From an uncultured Eubacteriales bacterium (GTDB lineage: Bacteria; Bacillota; Clostridia; Christensenellales; Aristaeellaceae), in the NCBI GenBank assembly GCA_900542395.1, contig UQNM01000026.1, positions 1 to 31,208 of the forward strand: a DNA stretch of 31,208 nt. The letters run 5' to 3'. Of this stretch, positions 1 through 7,892 are shown piece by piece. Position numbers and translations under genes: made by a program. How positions within the stretch are numbered: position 1 is the first letter of the stretch; each line of letters begins with the position of its first letter. Below the pieces are notes generated by a model, which had not been told where the DNA came from, ran no database searches, and worked only from the letters and a program-made list of their open reading frames with translations.

Positions 1-174
1 CGCGGCGTGGTTATGAACCCGTGCGATCACCCGCACGGCGGCGGCGAAGGCAAGAGCCCGGTCGGCCTGCCCGCGCCTGTCACCCCGTGGGGCAAGCCGG
101 CGCTCGGCCTGAAGACCCGCAAGCACAAGAAGTACTCTGACAAGAAGATTGTCAAGCGTGCGGGCAAGAAGTAA
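1..174 (+). CDS. rplB: 50S ribosomal protein L2, C-terminal part (partial)
   Basis: Frame 1 is open from the window edge to a TAA at 172-174 and encodes the last 57 residues of L2. The segment RGVVMNPCDHPHGGGEGKSP carries the MNP.DHPHGGGEG signature; its histidine lies close to the peptidyl transferase centre in known ribosomes. The tail is lysine and arginine rich, as expected for contact with 23S rRNA. The gene starts outside the window. rpsS follows after 15 bases, the usual S10-operon order. Confidence 0.97.
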   Translation, partial: RGVVMNPCDHPHGGGEGKSPVGLPAPVTPWGKPALGLKTRKHKKYSDKKIVKRAGKK

Positions 175-189
175 TAGGAGGACTCATCA

Positions 190-468
190 ATGAGCAGATC
201 GGTCAAGAAGGGCCCCTATGTAGCTGCTAAGCTGCTCAAGAGGGTCGAGGAAATGAACGAATCCGGCAAGAAGAGCGTGCTGAAGACCTGGTCCCGCGCG
301 TCCACCATCTTCCCCCAGATGGTTGGTCACACCATCGCGGTGCACGACGGCCGCAAGCATGTGCCGGTTTACATCGTGGAAGAGATGGTTGGTCACAAGC
401 TGGGTGAGTTCGCCCCGACGCGCACCTTCAAGGGTCACGCCGGTGAGAGCGCCAGCGGCCGCAAGTAA
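190..468 (+). CDS. rpsS: 30S ribosomal protein S19
   Basis: 92 residues, the normal length for S19. The family signature is plain: KKGPYV near residues 6-11, then WSRASTIFPQMVGHTIAVHD and the basic GRKHVPVY stretch in the middle. S19 binds the 30S head next to S13. The start is set by AGGAGG at 176-181, eight bases before the ATG. It sits between rplB and rplV as in the standard S10 operon. Confidence 0.98.
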   Translation: MSRSVKKGPYVAAKLLKRVEEMNESGKKSVLKTWSRASTIFPQMVGHTIAVHDGRKHVPVYIVEEMVGHKLGEFAPTRTFKGHAGESASGRK

Positions 469-482
469 AGGAGTGAAATCGC

Positions 483-866
483 ATGGCTACCAGAATTCGT
501 GAAAAGGCGAAGGTCCGCAAGGAAACTGCGGACAAGCGTCCCCGCGCGACCGCTCGTTACGTGCGCATCTCTTCCCGCAAGGTGAAGATCGTCATCGATC
601 TGATCCGCGGTAAGCAGGTGGACGAGGCGCTTGCGATCCTGATGTACACGCCGAAGGCTGCGGCTCCCGTTGTCGAGAAGCTGCTGCTTTCCGCGATTGC
701 TAACGCCGAAAACAACCTGAGCATGGACCGTGGCTCCCTGTATGTCGCGGAAGTGTTTGCCAATCCGGGCCCGACGCTCAAGCGTTACGTTGCCCGCAGC
801 CGCGGCAGCGCGTCCCCGATGCTCAAGCGCACGAGCCACATCACCGTCGTGCTCGACCAGAAGTAA
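483..866 (+). CDS. rplV: 50S ribosomal protein L22
   Basis: 127 residues. The core begins at ATARYVRISSRKVKIVIDLI (about residues 22-41) and the family ends in KRTSHITVVL. The long beta hairpin that lines the exit tunnel lies just before this ending (SRGSASPML). About 20 extra charged residues (MATRIREKAKVRKETADKRP) precede the core, making the protein longer than the roughly 110-residue minimal L22. The start follows AAAGGAG upstream and is the only good one in frame. Confidence 0.97.
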   Translation: MATRIREKAKVRKETADKRPRATARYVRISSRKVKIVIDLIRGKQVDEALAILMYTPKAAAPVVEKLLLSAIANAENNLSMDRGSLYVAEVFANPGPTLKRYVARSRGSASPMLKRTSHITVVLDQK

Positions 867-881
867 GGAGGAGGTTTTCGG

Positions 882-1607
882 ATGGGCCAGAAAGTGAATC
901 CGCATGGCGCCCGCGTCGGCGTCATCAAGGATTGGAATACCCGCTGGTATGCGGATAAGAAGAACTTCGCGGACAACCTCGTGTCCGACGCGAAGCTCCG
1001 CAAAATGATTAAGGAGCTGGAGTTCGTAGACGACAAGAGCAAGAAGCCTGTCAAGCTCTACGACGCCGGCATCTCTTCCATCGAAATCGAGCGCCGCTTC
1101 GACAACGAAAAGGCGCGCGTGACGGTGACGCTGAACGTGGCGAAGCCGGGCATCGTGATCGGCGCCAACGGCGCGAACATCGAGAAGATCAAGGCTGCGA
1201 TCGTGAAGGAGCTGGGCGCGCAGAACGCGCAGATCATCCTCAACGTGCAGGAGATCAAGAATCCCGATCTGGATGCGCAGCTCGTTGCCGAGAACATCGC
1301 GGCGCAGCTGGAGAACCGTGTGTCCTTCCGCCGCGCGATGAAGAAGTGCCTGCAGAGCTCTATGCGCGCTGGCGCGAAGGGCATCAAGACCAGCGTGGCC
1401 GGTCGTCTGGGCGGCGCGGATATCGCGCGCAGCGAGGGCTACCACGAGGGTTCTATCCCGCTGCAGACCCTGCGTGCCGACATTGACTACGGCTTTGCCG
1501 AGGCGAAGACCGCTTATGGCCGCCTGGGCGTGAAGGTCTGGATCTACAAGGGCCAGGTTCTTCCGACCGCGAAGAAAGCTCCGGCCAAGACCGAAGGAGG
1601 CAAATAA
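882..1607 (+). CDS. rpsC: 30S ribosomal protein S3
   Basis: 241 residues, starting MGQKVNPHGARVGVIKDWNT as S3 does. The KH domain lies around residues 60-105. Its GXXG loop reads GANG (94-97), whereas many bacterial S3 proteins have a basic residue in this loop. A short insertion (FVDDKSKKPVKLY, about 48-60) precedes DAGISSIEIER. The C-terminal domain keeps RVSFRRAMKK, which contains the basic residues linked to mRNA unwinding at the entry tunnel in E. coli S3, and GRLGGADIARSEGYHEGSIP. GGAGG lies upstream of the ATG. Confidence 0.98.
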   Translation: MGQKVNPHGARVGVIKDWNTRWYADKKNFADNLVSDAKLRKMIKELEFVDDKSKKPVKLYDAGISSIEIERRFDNEKARVTVTLNVAKPGIVIGANGANIEKIKAAIVKELGAQNAQIILNVQEIKNPDLDAQLVAENIAAQLENRVSFRRAMKKCLQSSMRAGAKGIKTSVAGRLGGADIARSEGYHEGSIPLQTLRADIDYGFAEAKTAYGRLGVKVWIYKGQVLPTAKKAPAKTEGGK

Positions 1608-1610
1608 ACC

Positions 1611-2048
1611 ATGTTGATGCCCAAGAGAGTGAAGCGCCGCCGCGTCTTCCGCGGCCGCATGAAGGGCAAGGCCCAGCGCGGCAACTTCCTGGCTTACGGC
1701 GATTTCGGCATTGTTGCCACTGAGCCGAGCTGGGTGACCGCCCGCCAGATCGAGGCCGCCCGTATCGCCCTGACCCGCTACACCAAGCGTGGCGGCCAGG
1801 TTTGGATCAAGATTTTCCCGGACAAGCCGATCACCGAAAAGCCGGCCGAGACCCGAATGGGCTCCGGCAAGGGCTCTCCCGAGTACTGGGTTGCGGTGGT
1901 GAAGCCGGGCCGTGTGCTCTTTGAGATCAAGGGCGTCGCGGAGGCTGATGCGCGCGAGGCTCTGCGTCTTGCCCAGCACAAGCTGCCGCTGAAGACCAAG
2001 ATCATCGCGCGTGAAACCGCGAAGACCAGCGAAGGTGGTGAAGCGTAA
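1611..2048 (+). CDS. rplP: 50S ribosomal protein L16
   Basis: 145 residues beginning MLMPKRVKRRRVFRGRMKG, the usual L16 start, and keeping PAETRMGSGKGSPEYWVAVV in the centre (the loop near the A-site tRNA). It begins three bases after the rpsC stop. Its ribosome binding site AGGAGG (1595-1600) lies inside the end of rpsC, which suggests translational coupling. A second in-frame ATG at 1617 is possible, but MLM is the conserved form. The stop TAA shares one base with the rpmC start codon. Confidence 0.98.
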   Translation: MLMPKRVKRRRVFRGRMKGKAQRGNFLAYGDFGIVATEPSWVTARQIEAARIALTRYTKRGGQVWIKIFPDKPITEKPAETRMGSGKGSPEYWVAVVKPGRVLFEIKGVAEADAREALRLAQHKLPLKTKIIARETAKTSEGGEA

Positions 2049-2248
2049 TGAAGAAGAACCAGTTTAACGGCATGACCGCCGCCGAGCTCAATGATAAGGT
2101 CGTGGAGCTGAAGAAGGAGCTCTTCAATCTGCGCTTCCAGCTGGCCACCGGCCAGCTCCAGGACACGATGGCGATCGCCAACACCAAGCGCGACATCGCC
2201 CGTGCCAAGACCGCGCTGCGCAGCCTCGAGCTCAAGGCTCAGGCGTAA
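2048..2248 (+). CDS. rpmC: 50S ribosomal protein L29
   Basis: 66 residues, two predicted helices, with the L29 signature LKKELFNLRFQLATGQL at about 22-38. L29 lies at the tunnel exit and helps dock trigger factor and SRP. The ATG overlaps the rplP stop by one base (TAATG), so translation is very likely coupled to rplP. Confidence 0.97.
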   Translation: MKKNQFNGMTAAELNDKVVELKKELFNLRFQLATGQLQDTMAIANTKRDIARAKTALRSLELKAQA

Positions 2249-2268
2249 CCCGGAAAGGAGATCGCATT

Positions 2269-2529
2269 ATGTCTGAAGTAAGAGGTATGCGCAAGACCCG
2301 CGTTGGCGTCGTTGTCAGCGACAAGATGGACAAGACCATCACCATCGCGGTTAAGTATCGCGTTCGCCATCCGCTGTATGGCAAAATCATGAACCGCACC
2401 ACCAAGATCAAGGCCCATGACGAGAACAACGAGTGTGGCATTGGCGACACCGTGCGCGTCATGGAGACCCGTCCGCTTAGCCATGACAAGCGCTGGCGCC
2501 TGGTCGAGATCATCGAGAAGGCGAAGTAA
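2269..2529 (+). CDS. rpsQ: 30S ribosomal protein S17
   Basis: 86 residues. The OB-fold signature is clear: RVGVVVSDKMDKTITIAV, then the KYRVRHPLYGK segment and GDTVRVMETRPLSHDKRWRL. S17 is a primary 16S rRNA binding protein. AAAGGAG about ten bases upstream selects the ATG. Confidence 0.98.
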   Translation: MSEVRGMRKTRVGVVVSDKMDKTITIAVKYRVRHPLYGKIMNRTTKIKAHDENNECGIGDTVRVMETRPLSHDKRWRLVEIIEKAK

Positions 2530-2558
2530 GCCCTGTCGGATAAGGAGGAAATAACTCA

Positions 2559-2927
2559 ATGATTCAGCCGCAAACGCGTCTTAAAGTCGCCGATAACACC
2601 GGCGCTAAGGAAATTATGTGCTTCCGCGTCATGGGCGGTTCTTTCCGCCAGACCGGCTCGGTCGGCGATATCATCATGGCTTCGGTCAAGAGCGCAACGC
2701 CCGGCGGCGTTGTGAAGAAGGGCGACGTCGTGAAGGCCGTTATCGTCCGCACGCACAAGAGCTACCGTCGTCCCGACGGTTCCTACATCCGTTTTGATGA
2801 CAACGCTGCCGTTATCATCAACAACGACAAGCAGCCCAAGGGCACCCGTATCTTTGGGCCGGTCGCCCGCGAGCTGCGTGAGCACGACTTCATGAAGATC
2901 GTGTCTCTGGCTCCCGAAGTTCTGTAA
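2559..2927 (+). CDS. rplN: 50S ribosomal protein L14
   Basis: 122 residues, exactly the common L14 length, beginning MIQPQTRLKVADNTGAKEIM. The signature region GDVVKAVIVRTHKSYRRPDG and the ending FMKIVSLAPEVL are intact. L14 forms an inter-subunit bridge with 16S rRNA. A strong AAGGAGGA lies upstream of the start. Confidence 0.98.
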   Translation: MIQPQTRLKVADNTGAKEIMCFRVMGGSFRQTGSVGDIIMASVKSATPGGVVKKGDVVKAVIVRTHKSYRRPDGSYIRFDDNAAVIINNDKQPKGTRIFGPVARELREHDFMKIVSLAPEVL

Positions 2928-2943
2928 GGAGGGGCAAGAGAAT

Positions 2944-3258
2944 ATGCATATCCGTTCCAAGGATACGGTGGTTGTGATCACCGGTAAGGACAAGGGCAAG
3001 GAAGGCAAGGTTCTGGTTGCTTCCCCGAAGACCGGCAAGGTCGTCGTGGAAGGCGTTGCGATTGCCACCAAGCATCAGAAGCCGCGCCAGCAGGGCGTGC
3101 CGGGCGGCATCATCAAGAAGGAAGCCGCCATCGACGCCAGCAACGTGATGCTCGTCTGCCCGAAGTGCAAGAAGGGCGTTCGCGTTGGTTACAGCGTGCT
3201 GGAGAACGGCACCAAGGTTCGCGTGTGCAAGAAGTGCGGCGCGAGCATCGAAGACTAA
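2944..3258 (+). CDS. rplX: 50S ribosomal protein L24
   Basis: 104 residues. An N-terminal KOW motif (VVVITGKDKGKEGKVLVASP, about 9-28) is followed by a C-terminal four-cysteine element, CPKC and CKKC, of the type frequent in Gram-positive L24 and probably zinc binding. L24 is an early assembly initiator on 23S rRNA. The start follows AAGGAGGGG. Confidence 0.97.
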   Translation: MHIRSKDTVVVITGKDKGKEGKVLVASPKTGKVVVEGVAIATKHQKPRQQGVPGGIIKKEAAIDASNVMLVCPKCKKGVRVGYSVLENGTKVRVCKKCGASIED

Positions 3259-3276
3259 TGCAGGAGGAAACAAGTA

Positions 3277-3819
3277 ATGGAAGCGCGTCTTTACGATAAG
3301 TACGTGACCGAAGTGGTTCCTGCCCTGCAGCAGAAGTTCGGTTACAAGAACGTCAACCAGATCCCGAAGATCGACAAGATCGTGATCAACATGGGTCTTG
3401 GCGATTGCAAGGACAACCCCAAGGCGCTGGAAGCGGCCGTGAAGGAGCTGGAGGCCATTGCCGGCCAGAAGGCGATCACCACCAAGGCCAAGAAGTCCAT
3501 CGCTAACTTCAAGCTCCGTGAAGGCATGAACATCGGCGCGAAGGTCACCCTCCGCGGCGAGCGCATGTACGAGTTCATGGATAAGCTGATGAACATCGCC
3601 CTCCCGCGTGTTCGCGACTTCCACGGCGTCAGCGACAAGGCCTTCGACGGCCGCGGCAACTATGCGCTGGGCATTCGCGAGCAGCTGCTCTTCCCCGAAA
3701 TCGACTACGATAAGGTTGAGAAGGTTCGCGGCATGGAAATGATCTTCGTGACCACCGCTCACAGCGACGAGGAATGCAAAGAGCTCCTTCGCCTGATGGG
3801 CATGCCGTTCACGAAGTAA
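3277..3819 (+). CDS. rplE: 50S ribosomal protein L5
   Basis: 180 residues, the usual size. It shows the L5 pattern IPKIDKIVINMGLGD (about 29-43), GQKAITTKAKKSIANFKLRE and the C-terminal DEECKELLRLMGMPF. L5 binds 5S rRNA with L18 and contacts the P-site tRNA elbow. The start follows GCAGGAGGAAA. Confidence 0.98.
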   Translation: MEARLYDKYVTEVVPALQQKFGYKNVNQIPKIDKIVINMGLGDCKDNPKALEAAVKELEAIAGQKAITTKAKKSIANFKLREGMNIGAKVTLRGERMYEFMDKLMNIALPRVRDFHGVSDKAFDGRGNYALGIREQLLFPEIDYDKVEKVRGMEMIFVTTAHSDEECKELLRLMGMPFTK

Positions 3820-3835
3820 GGAGGAGGACAATCAC

Positions 3836-4021
3836 ATGGCTAAGACCAGTATGATCAACAAGCAGCAGAAGGAGCCGAAGTTCTCTACTCGTGCTTACAC
3901 CCGCTGCCGCCTGTGCGGCCGTCCGCATTCCGTGCTTCGTAAGTACGGCGTGTGCCGCATTTGTTTCCGCGAACTGGCGTACAAGGGAGAGATTCCCGGC
4001 GTCCGCAAGGCCAGCTGGTAA
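3836..4021 (+). CDS. rpsZ: 30S ribosomal protein S14, zinc-binding type Z
   Basis: 61 residues. The short form has CRLCGRPH and CRICFREL, giving the C-X2-C...C-X2-C zinc ribbon, and ends GVRKASW like other type-Z S14. S14 sits in the 30S head. Translation starts after AAGGAGGACAA. No zinc-independent S14 paralogue is present in the window. Confidence 0.98.
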   Translation: MAKTSMINKQQKEPKFSTRAYTRCRLCGRPHSVLRKYGVCRICFRELAYKGEIPGVRKASW

Positions 4022-4033
4022 GGAGGAACTGAA

Positions 4034-4432
4034 ATGCTCGTTAACGATCCCATTGCAGATATGCTCACCCGCATCCGCAATGCCCAAATCGCCAAGCACG
4101 ACACTGTGGTGATCCCGGCTTCCAACATGAAGAAGTCCATCGCCAAGATCCTGCTCGACGAAGGCTACATCAAGAGCGTCGACATGATCGACGACGGCCT
4201 TGCCGGCCAGATCAAGATCGGCCTGAAGTATACCGACAAGAAGCAGAGCGTCATCGTTGGCCTCAAGCGCATCAGCAAGCCGGGCCTGCGCGTCTACGCG
4301 CAGTGCGAGGAGCTGCCGAAGGTGCTGGGCGGCCTGGGCATTGCGATCGTCTCCACGTCCAAGGGCGTGATGACCGACAAGCAGGCTCGCGAGGCCAAGG
4401 TTGGCGGCGAAGTGCTCGCTTACATCTGGTAA
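4034..4432 (+). CDS. rpsH: 30S ribosomal protein S8
   Basis: 132 residues. It begins NDPIADMLTRIRNAQ after MLV and carries GLKRISKPGLRVYAQ in the centre and STSKGVMTDKQAREAKVGGE near the end, all S8 hallmarks. S8 is a primary 16S rRNA binder and, in E. coli, the translational regulator of the spc operon through an rplE mRNA site. Whether that feedback exists here cannot be read from the sequence. Confidence 0.98.
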   Translation: MLVNDPIADMLTRIRNAQIAKHDTVVIPASNMKKSIAKILLDEGYIKSVDMIDDGLAGQIKIGLKYTDKKQSVIVGLKRISKPGLRVYAQCEELPKVLGGLGIAIVSTSKGVMTDKQAREAKVGGEVLAYIW

Positions 4433-4461
4433 TCGACGACGCTGAAACGGAGGTAAAAACA

Positions 4462-5004
4462 ATGTCTCGTATCGGAAGACATCCGATTGCAATTCCGGCC
4501 GGCGTCACGGTCACCGTTTCCGACGACAACCATGTCGTCGTGAAGGGCCCGAAGGGCCAGCTGGAGCAGACGGTCAACAAGAACATCACCGTCAAGGTTG
4601 AGGGCAACGAGGTGCACGTCACCCGCCCGAACGATGAGAAGCAGAATCGTGCTTTCCACGGCCTGTACCGCGCCCTGATCGCCAACATGGTGACCGGCGT
4701 GACCGAGGGCTACAAGAAGACGCTGGCTCTGGTGGGCACCGGCTATCGCGCCGAGGCGAAGGGCGACACCCTGAACATCACCATCGGTTACAGCCATCCC
4801 GTCATCATGAAGGCGCCGCAGAACATCGCCTTTGCTACGCCGAACCAGACGACCATTGAGGTCTCCGGCATCGACAAGCAGCAGGTGGGCAACGTCGCGG
4901 CCGACATCCGTGCGGTCCGCAGCCCGGAACCGTACCACGGCAAGGGCATCCGTTATGCGGATGAGGTTGTCCGTCAAAAGGAAGGCAAGACCGGTAAGAA
5001 GTAA
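4462..5004 (+). CDS. rplF: 50S ribosomal protein L6
   Basis: 180 residues from the ATG at 4462, giving the typical MSRIGRHPIAIPAGVTVTV start. The frame is open further upstream to 4303, but that part overlaps rpsH and lacks L6 homology; AACGGAGGT before 4462 settles the start. The duplicated L6 fold is present, and the C-terminal signature reads EPYHGKGIRYADEVVRQKEG. L6 lies near the GTPase centre. Confidence 0.97.
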   Translation: MSRIGRHPIAIPAGVTVTVSDDNHVVVKGPKGQLEQTVNKNITVKVEGNEVHVTRPNDEKQNRAFHGLYRALIANMVTGVTEGYKKTLALVGTGYRAEAKGDTLNITIGYSHPVIMKAPQNIAFATPNQTTIEVSGIDKQQVGNVAADIRAVRSPEPYHGKGIRYADEVVRQKEGKTGKK

Positions 5005-5018
5005 GGGAGTGAGCGCTA

Positions 5019-5387
5019 ATGTTTACCAAACGTGATCGTAATGAGATCCGTAAGATCCGTCATGAGCGTGTGCGTAAGAAGATCAGCGGCACGCCCGAGA
5101 TGCCGCGTCTGAGCGTGTATCGCAGCCTGAACAACATCTACGTTCAGGTGATCGACGATGTGGCCGGCAAGACCCTGGTTTCCTGCTCCACGCTTGATCC
5201 GCAGATCAAGGGCCAGCTCTCCGAGCTGGACAAGAAGGGCGCGGGCAAGCTCGTCGGCAAGACCGTTGCCGAGCGTGCGCTGCAGGCCGGCATCAAGAAG
5301 GTCGTCTTCGACCGCGGCGGCTACGTTTACACCGGCCGCGTGGCGGAGGTCGCCGCAGGCGCCCGTGAAGCGGGCCTCGACTTCTGA
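5019..5387 (+). CDS. rplR: 50S ribosomal protein L18
   Basis: 122 residues. A basic N-terminal tail (KRDRNEIRKIRHERVRKKIS) precedes PRLSVYRSLNNIYVQVIDD and the ending FDRGGYVYTGRVAEVAAGAR, which are diagnostic for L18. It works with L5 and 5S rRNA in the central protuberance. The start follows AAGGGAGTGAGCGCT. Confidence 0.98.
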   Translation: MFTKRDRNEIRKIRHERVRKKISGTPEMPRLSVYRSLNNIYVQVIDDVAGKTLVSCSTLDPQIKGQLSELDKKGAGKLVGKTVAERALQAGIKKVVFDRGGYVYTGRVAEVAAGAREAGLDF

Positions 5388-5407
5388 TTCAAGGGAGGAT
5401 TCAAGAA

Positions 5408-5965
5408 ATGCCTCAGGATATGGAAAAGAAACCGCAGGAGCGCGGCGAGCGCCGCGAGCGCGGTCCGCGTCGTGACCGCCGCCCGGAGAGCGAATTCCAG
5501 GAGAAGATGGTTTCCATCAATCGCGTAACCAAGGTTGTTAAGGGCGGCCGTAACTTCCGCTTTGCAGCTCTGGTTGTCATCGGCGACGGCAAGGGCCGCG
5601 TCGGCTGCGGTATTGGCAAGGCCACCGAAATTCCGGAAGCCGCCCGCAAGGCGACCGAGGACGCCAAGAAGCACCTCGTTCACGTCAGCATGAAGGGCAC
5701 CAGCATCCCGCACGAGACCGTCGGCCGTTTCGGCACGGGCGAGATCGTGCTGCTGCCGGCTCCGGAAGGTACCGGCGTTATCGCCGGCGGCCCGGCGCGT
5801 GCTGTGCTCGAGCTGTGCGGCGTGAAGGACATCCGCACCAAGAGCTACGGCTCCAACAACCCGATTAACATGGTGAAGGCGACCATCGAGGGTCTGGCTT
5901 CCCTGCGCAGCGCCGAAGAAGTGGCGAAGATGCGCGGCAAGACCGTCGAAGAGCTGCTCGGCTGA
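5408..5965 (+). CDS. rpsE: 30S ribosomal protein S5
   Basis: 185 residues. An N-terminal extension of alternating acidic and arginine residues (about 1-28) precedes the double-stranded RNA binding domain. The loop VVKGGRNFRF, where spectinomycin-resistance changes are known in other bacteria, looks wild type. GKATEIPEAARKATEDAKK, ETVGRFGTGEIVLLPAPEGTG and GSNNPINMVKATIEGL follow. S5 contributes to decoding accuracy and mRNA entry. AAGGGAGGA lies upstream. Confidence 0.98.
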   Translation: MPQDMEKKPQERGERRERGPRRDRRPESEFQEKMVSINRVTKVVKGGRNFRFAALVVIGDGKGRVGCGIGKATEIPEAARKATEDAKKHLVHVSMKGTSIPHETVGRFGTGEIVLLPAPEGTGVIAGGPARAVLELCGVKDIRTKSYGSNNPINMVKATIEGLASLRSAEEVAKMRGKTVEELLG

Positions 5966-5982
5966 TAAGGAGGAAGAGACGT

Positions 5983-6165
5983 ATGAAATTGCAGGTAACG
6001 CTTGTGAAGTCTCCTGTCTCCAGCAAGCCCAACCACATCAAAATTGTGAAGGCTCTGGGCCTGCACAAGATCCGCTCCACCAAGGTGTTTGAGGATACCC
6101 CGTCTATCCGCGGCATGATCTTCAAGGTTAGCCATCTGGTGTCTGTGGTCGAAATCAGCGACTAA
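5983..6165 (+). CDS. rpmD: 50S ribosomal protein L30
   Basis: 60 residues, the usual bacterial L30 length. It starts KLQVTLVKSPVSSKPNH and continues KIVKALGLHKIRSTKVFEDT, matching the family. AAGGAGGAAG precedes the ATG. Located between rpsE and rplO as in the standard spc order. Confidence 0.97.
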   Translation: MKLQVTLVKSPVSSKPNHIKIVKALGLHKIRSTKVFEDTPSIRGMIFKVSHLVSVVEISD

Positions 6166-6177
6166 GGAGGATTCACC

Positions 6178-6618
6178 ATGAAGCTGAATGAGCTGAAGCC
6201 CGCACTGGGCTCCACCACCGCGCCGCGCCGTCTGGGCCGCGGCGTCGGCTCCGGCCTGGGCAAGACGTCCGGCAAGGGCCACAAGGGTGCCAAGGCCCGT
6301 AGCGGCGGCGGCAAGCGTCCGGGCTTCGAAGGCGGCCAGATGCCTCTGGTTCGCCAGCTGCCGAAGCGCGGCTTTAAGAACATTTTCGCCAAGGAATACG
6401 CCACCGTCAACGTGAGCGAGCTTGAGGTGTTCGAGAACGGCACCGAAGTGACGAGCGCGCTGCTGGTGGAAAAGAAGATCATCCGCAAGGAGCTGGACGG
6501 TCTCAAGGTTCTGGGCAACGGTGAGCTGACCAAGAAGCTGACGGTGAAGGCCGTGAAGTTTACTGGCTCTGCGAAGGAGAAGATCGAGGCCGTCGGTGGA
6601 ACTGCTGAGGTGATCTGA
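6178..6618 (+). CDS. rplO: 50S ribosomal protein L15
   Basis: 146 residues. It begins MKLNELKPALGSTTAPRRLG and has the glycine and lysine rich N-terminal arm (GRGVGSGLGKTSGKGHKG), then RPGFEGGQMPLVRQLPKRGF, all typical of L15. The end of the gene carries GAGGTGAT (about 6607-6614), the ribosome binding site for secY, so the two genes are probably coupled. Confidence 0.98.
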   Translation: MKLNELKPALGSTTAPRRLGRGVGSGLGKTSGKGHKGAKARSGGGKRPGFEGGQMPLVRQLPKRGFKNIFAKEYATVNVSELEVFENGTEVTSALLVEKKIIRKELDGLKVLGNGELTKKLTVKAVKFTGSAKEKIEAVGGTAEVI

Positions 6619-6619
6619 T

Positions 6620-7864
6620 ATGCTGGAAAAGATGAAGAGTGCCTGGCGCATTCCGGAGCTCCGCAAGAAGATCATTTACACCTTCGGCATGCTGCTGATC
6701 TACCGCCTGCTGTGCGTGATCCCGGTTCCGGGCATCAACGTCTCGGCGGTGGCCAGCGCTGTGAAGGACTACTCGATCCTTGACTTCATGAACATGATGA
6801 CCGGCGGTTCTTTCCAGAACATGAGCATCATGGCCATGGGTATCACTCCGTACATCAACTCCAGCATCATCCTTCAGCTTCTGACGGTTGCCATTCCGGC
6901 GCTGGAGAAGCTGGCGAATGAAGGCCCGGAGGGCCGCAAGAAGATCAACGAGTACACCCGCTATCTGACCGTCGTGCTGGCGTTCATTCAGGCGGTTGGC
7001 CTCGTCTTTGCCATGCGTGCCAATTCCTACGGCGGAGTTTGGTACCTTGTCATCGGTCTGTCGATGGCAGCGGGCAGCGCCCTGGCGATGTGGATCGGTG
7101 AGCGCATCACCGAGAACGGCATCGGCAACGGCATCTCCCTGCTGATTATGGCCGGTATCGTTTCCAACATGTTCAACTGGGGCCGTCAGGCGACGGTTGG
7201 CATGGTGGGCGGCACGGTGCACCCGATCGCGGTGATTGTGATCGTGATTGCGCTGCTGGCGATGATCGTGGCCATCACCTTTGTGGACATGGGCGAGCGC
7301 CGCATCCCGATCCAGTACGCCAAGCGCGTGGTGGGCCGCAAGATGTACGGCGGTCAGTCCACCTACATCCCGATGAAAATTAACTCGACCGGCGTGATGC
7401 CGCTGATCTTTGGCTTTGCCATCCTGCAGTTCCCGGCGACGATCTTCGCGTTCTTCCCGACGAGCGGCATCAACGTGTGGTGGCAGAGCTTCCAGAGCGG
7501 CATCTGGTATCAGGTGGTGCTGGCGGTTCTGATTATCGCTTTCACCTACTTCTATACCAGCATCACTTTCAACCCGGTTGACATCAGCAAGAACATGCAG
7601 CAGAACGGCGGCATCATCCCCGGCATCCGTCAGGGTCGCGCGACGAGCGATTATCTCTCCCGCGTGTCCGGCCGCCTGACGCTGTTCAGCGCCCTGTTCC
7701 TCGCCGTGTTGGCGACCATCCCGACCATGCTGACCCGCATCTTCGGCATCACCGCTCCGTTCGGAGCGAGCAGCGTGCTGATCGCGGTTTCCGTGGGTAT
7801 CGAGACGATCCGCCAGGTGGAGGCGCAGATGGTCATGCGTCATCACAAGGGCTTCCTGGGTTGA
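6620..7864 (+). CDS. secY: Protein translocase subunit SecY
   Basis: 414 residues with about ten hydrophobic membrane segments. The plug region IPVPGINVSA follows the first segment, and MGITPYINSSIILQLL lies in TM2. The cytoplasmic loop with GERRIPIQYAKRVVGRKMYG and the later loop PGIRQGRATSDYLSRV, which contact SecA and the ribosome, are intact. It forms the SecYEG channel. The ATG lies one base after the rplO stop. Confidence 0.98.
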   Translation: MLEKMKSAWRIPELRKKIIYTFGMLLIYRLLCVIPVPGINVSAVASAVKDYSILDFMNMMTGGSFQNMSIMAMGITPYINSSIILQLLTVAIPALEKLANEGPEGRKKINEYTRYLTVVLAFIQAVGLVFAMRANSYGGVWYLVIGLSMAAGSALAMWIGERITENGIGNGISLLIMAGIVSNMFNWGRQATVGMVGGTVHPIAVIVIVIALLAMIVAITFVDMGERRIPIQYAKRVVGRKMYGGQSTYIPMKINSTGVMPLIFGFAILQFPATIFAFFPTSGINVWWQSFQSGIWYQVVLAVLIIAFTYFYTSITFNPVDISKNMQQNGGIIPGIRQGRATSDYLSRVSGRLTLFSALFLAVLATIPTMLTRIFGITAPFGASSVLIAVSVGIETIRQVEAQMVMRHHKGFLG

Positions 7865-7892
7865 TGACGGGGTCAGCGTGAGGTACTTGAGC

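Noticed and set aside
435..1979. Long minus-strand open frame across rplV, rpsC and rplP
   Set aside because: It lies opposite well-recognised ribosomal genes, has no family motif and reflects high GC with biased third positions. The same applies to the long reverse frames at 6560-8041, 13166-14719, 15275-16912, 19201-21021, 22932-25385 and 29005-31140.
2944..3258. Four-cysteine motif in L24 as a novelty
   Set aside because: CPKC and CKKC at the end of L24 are common in Gram-positive bacteria.
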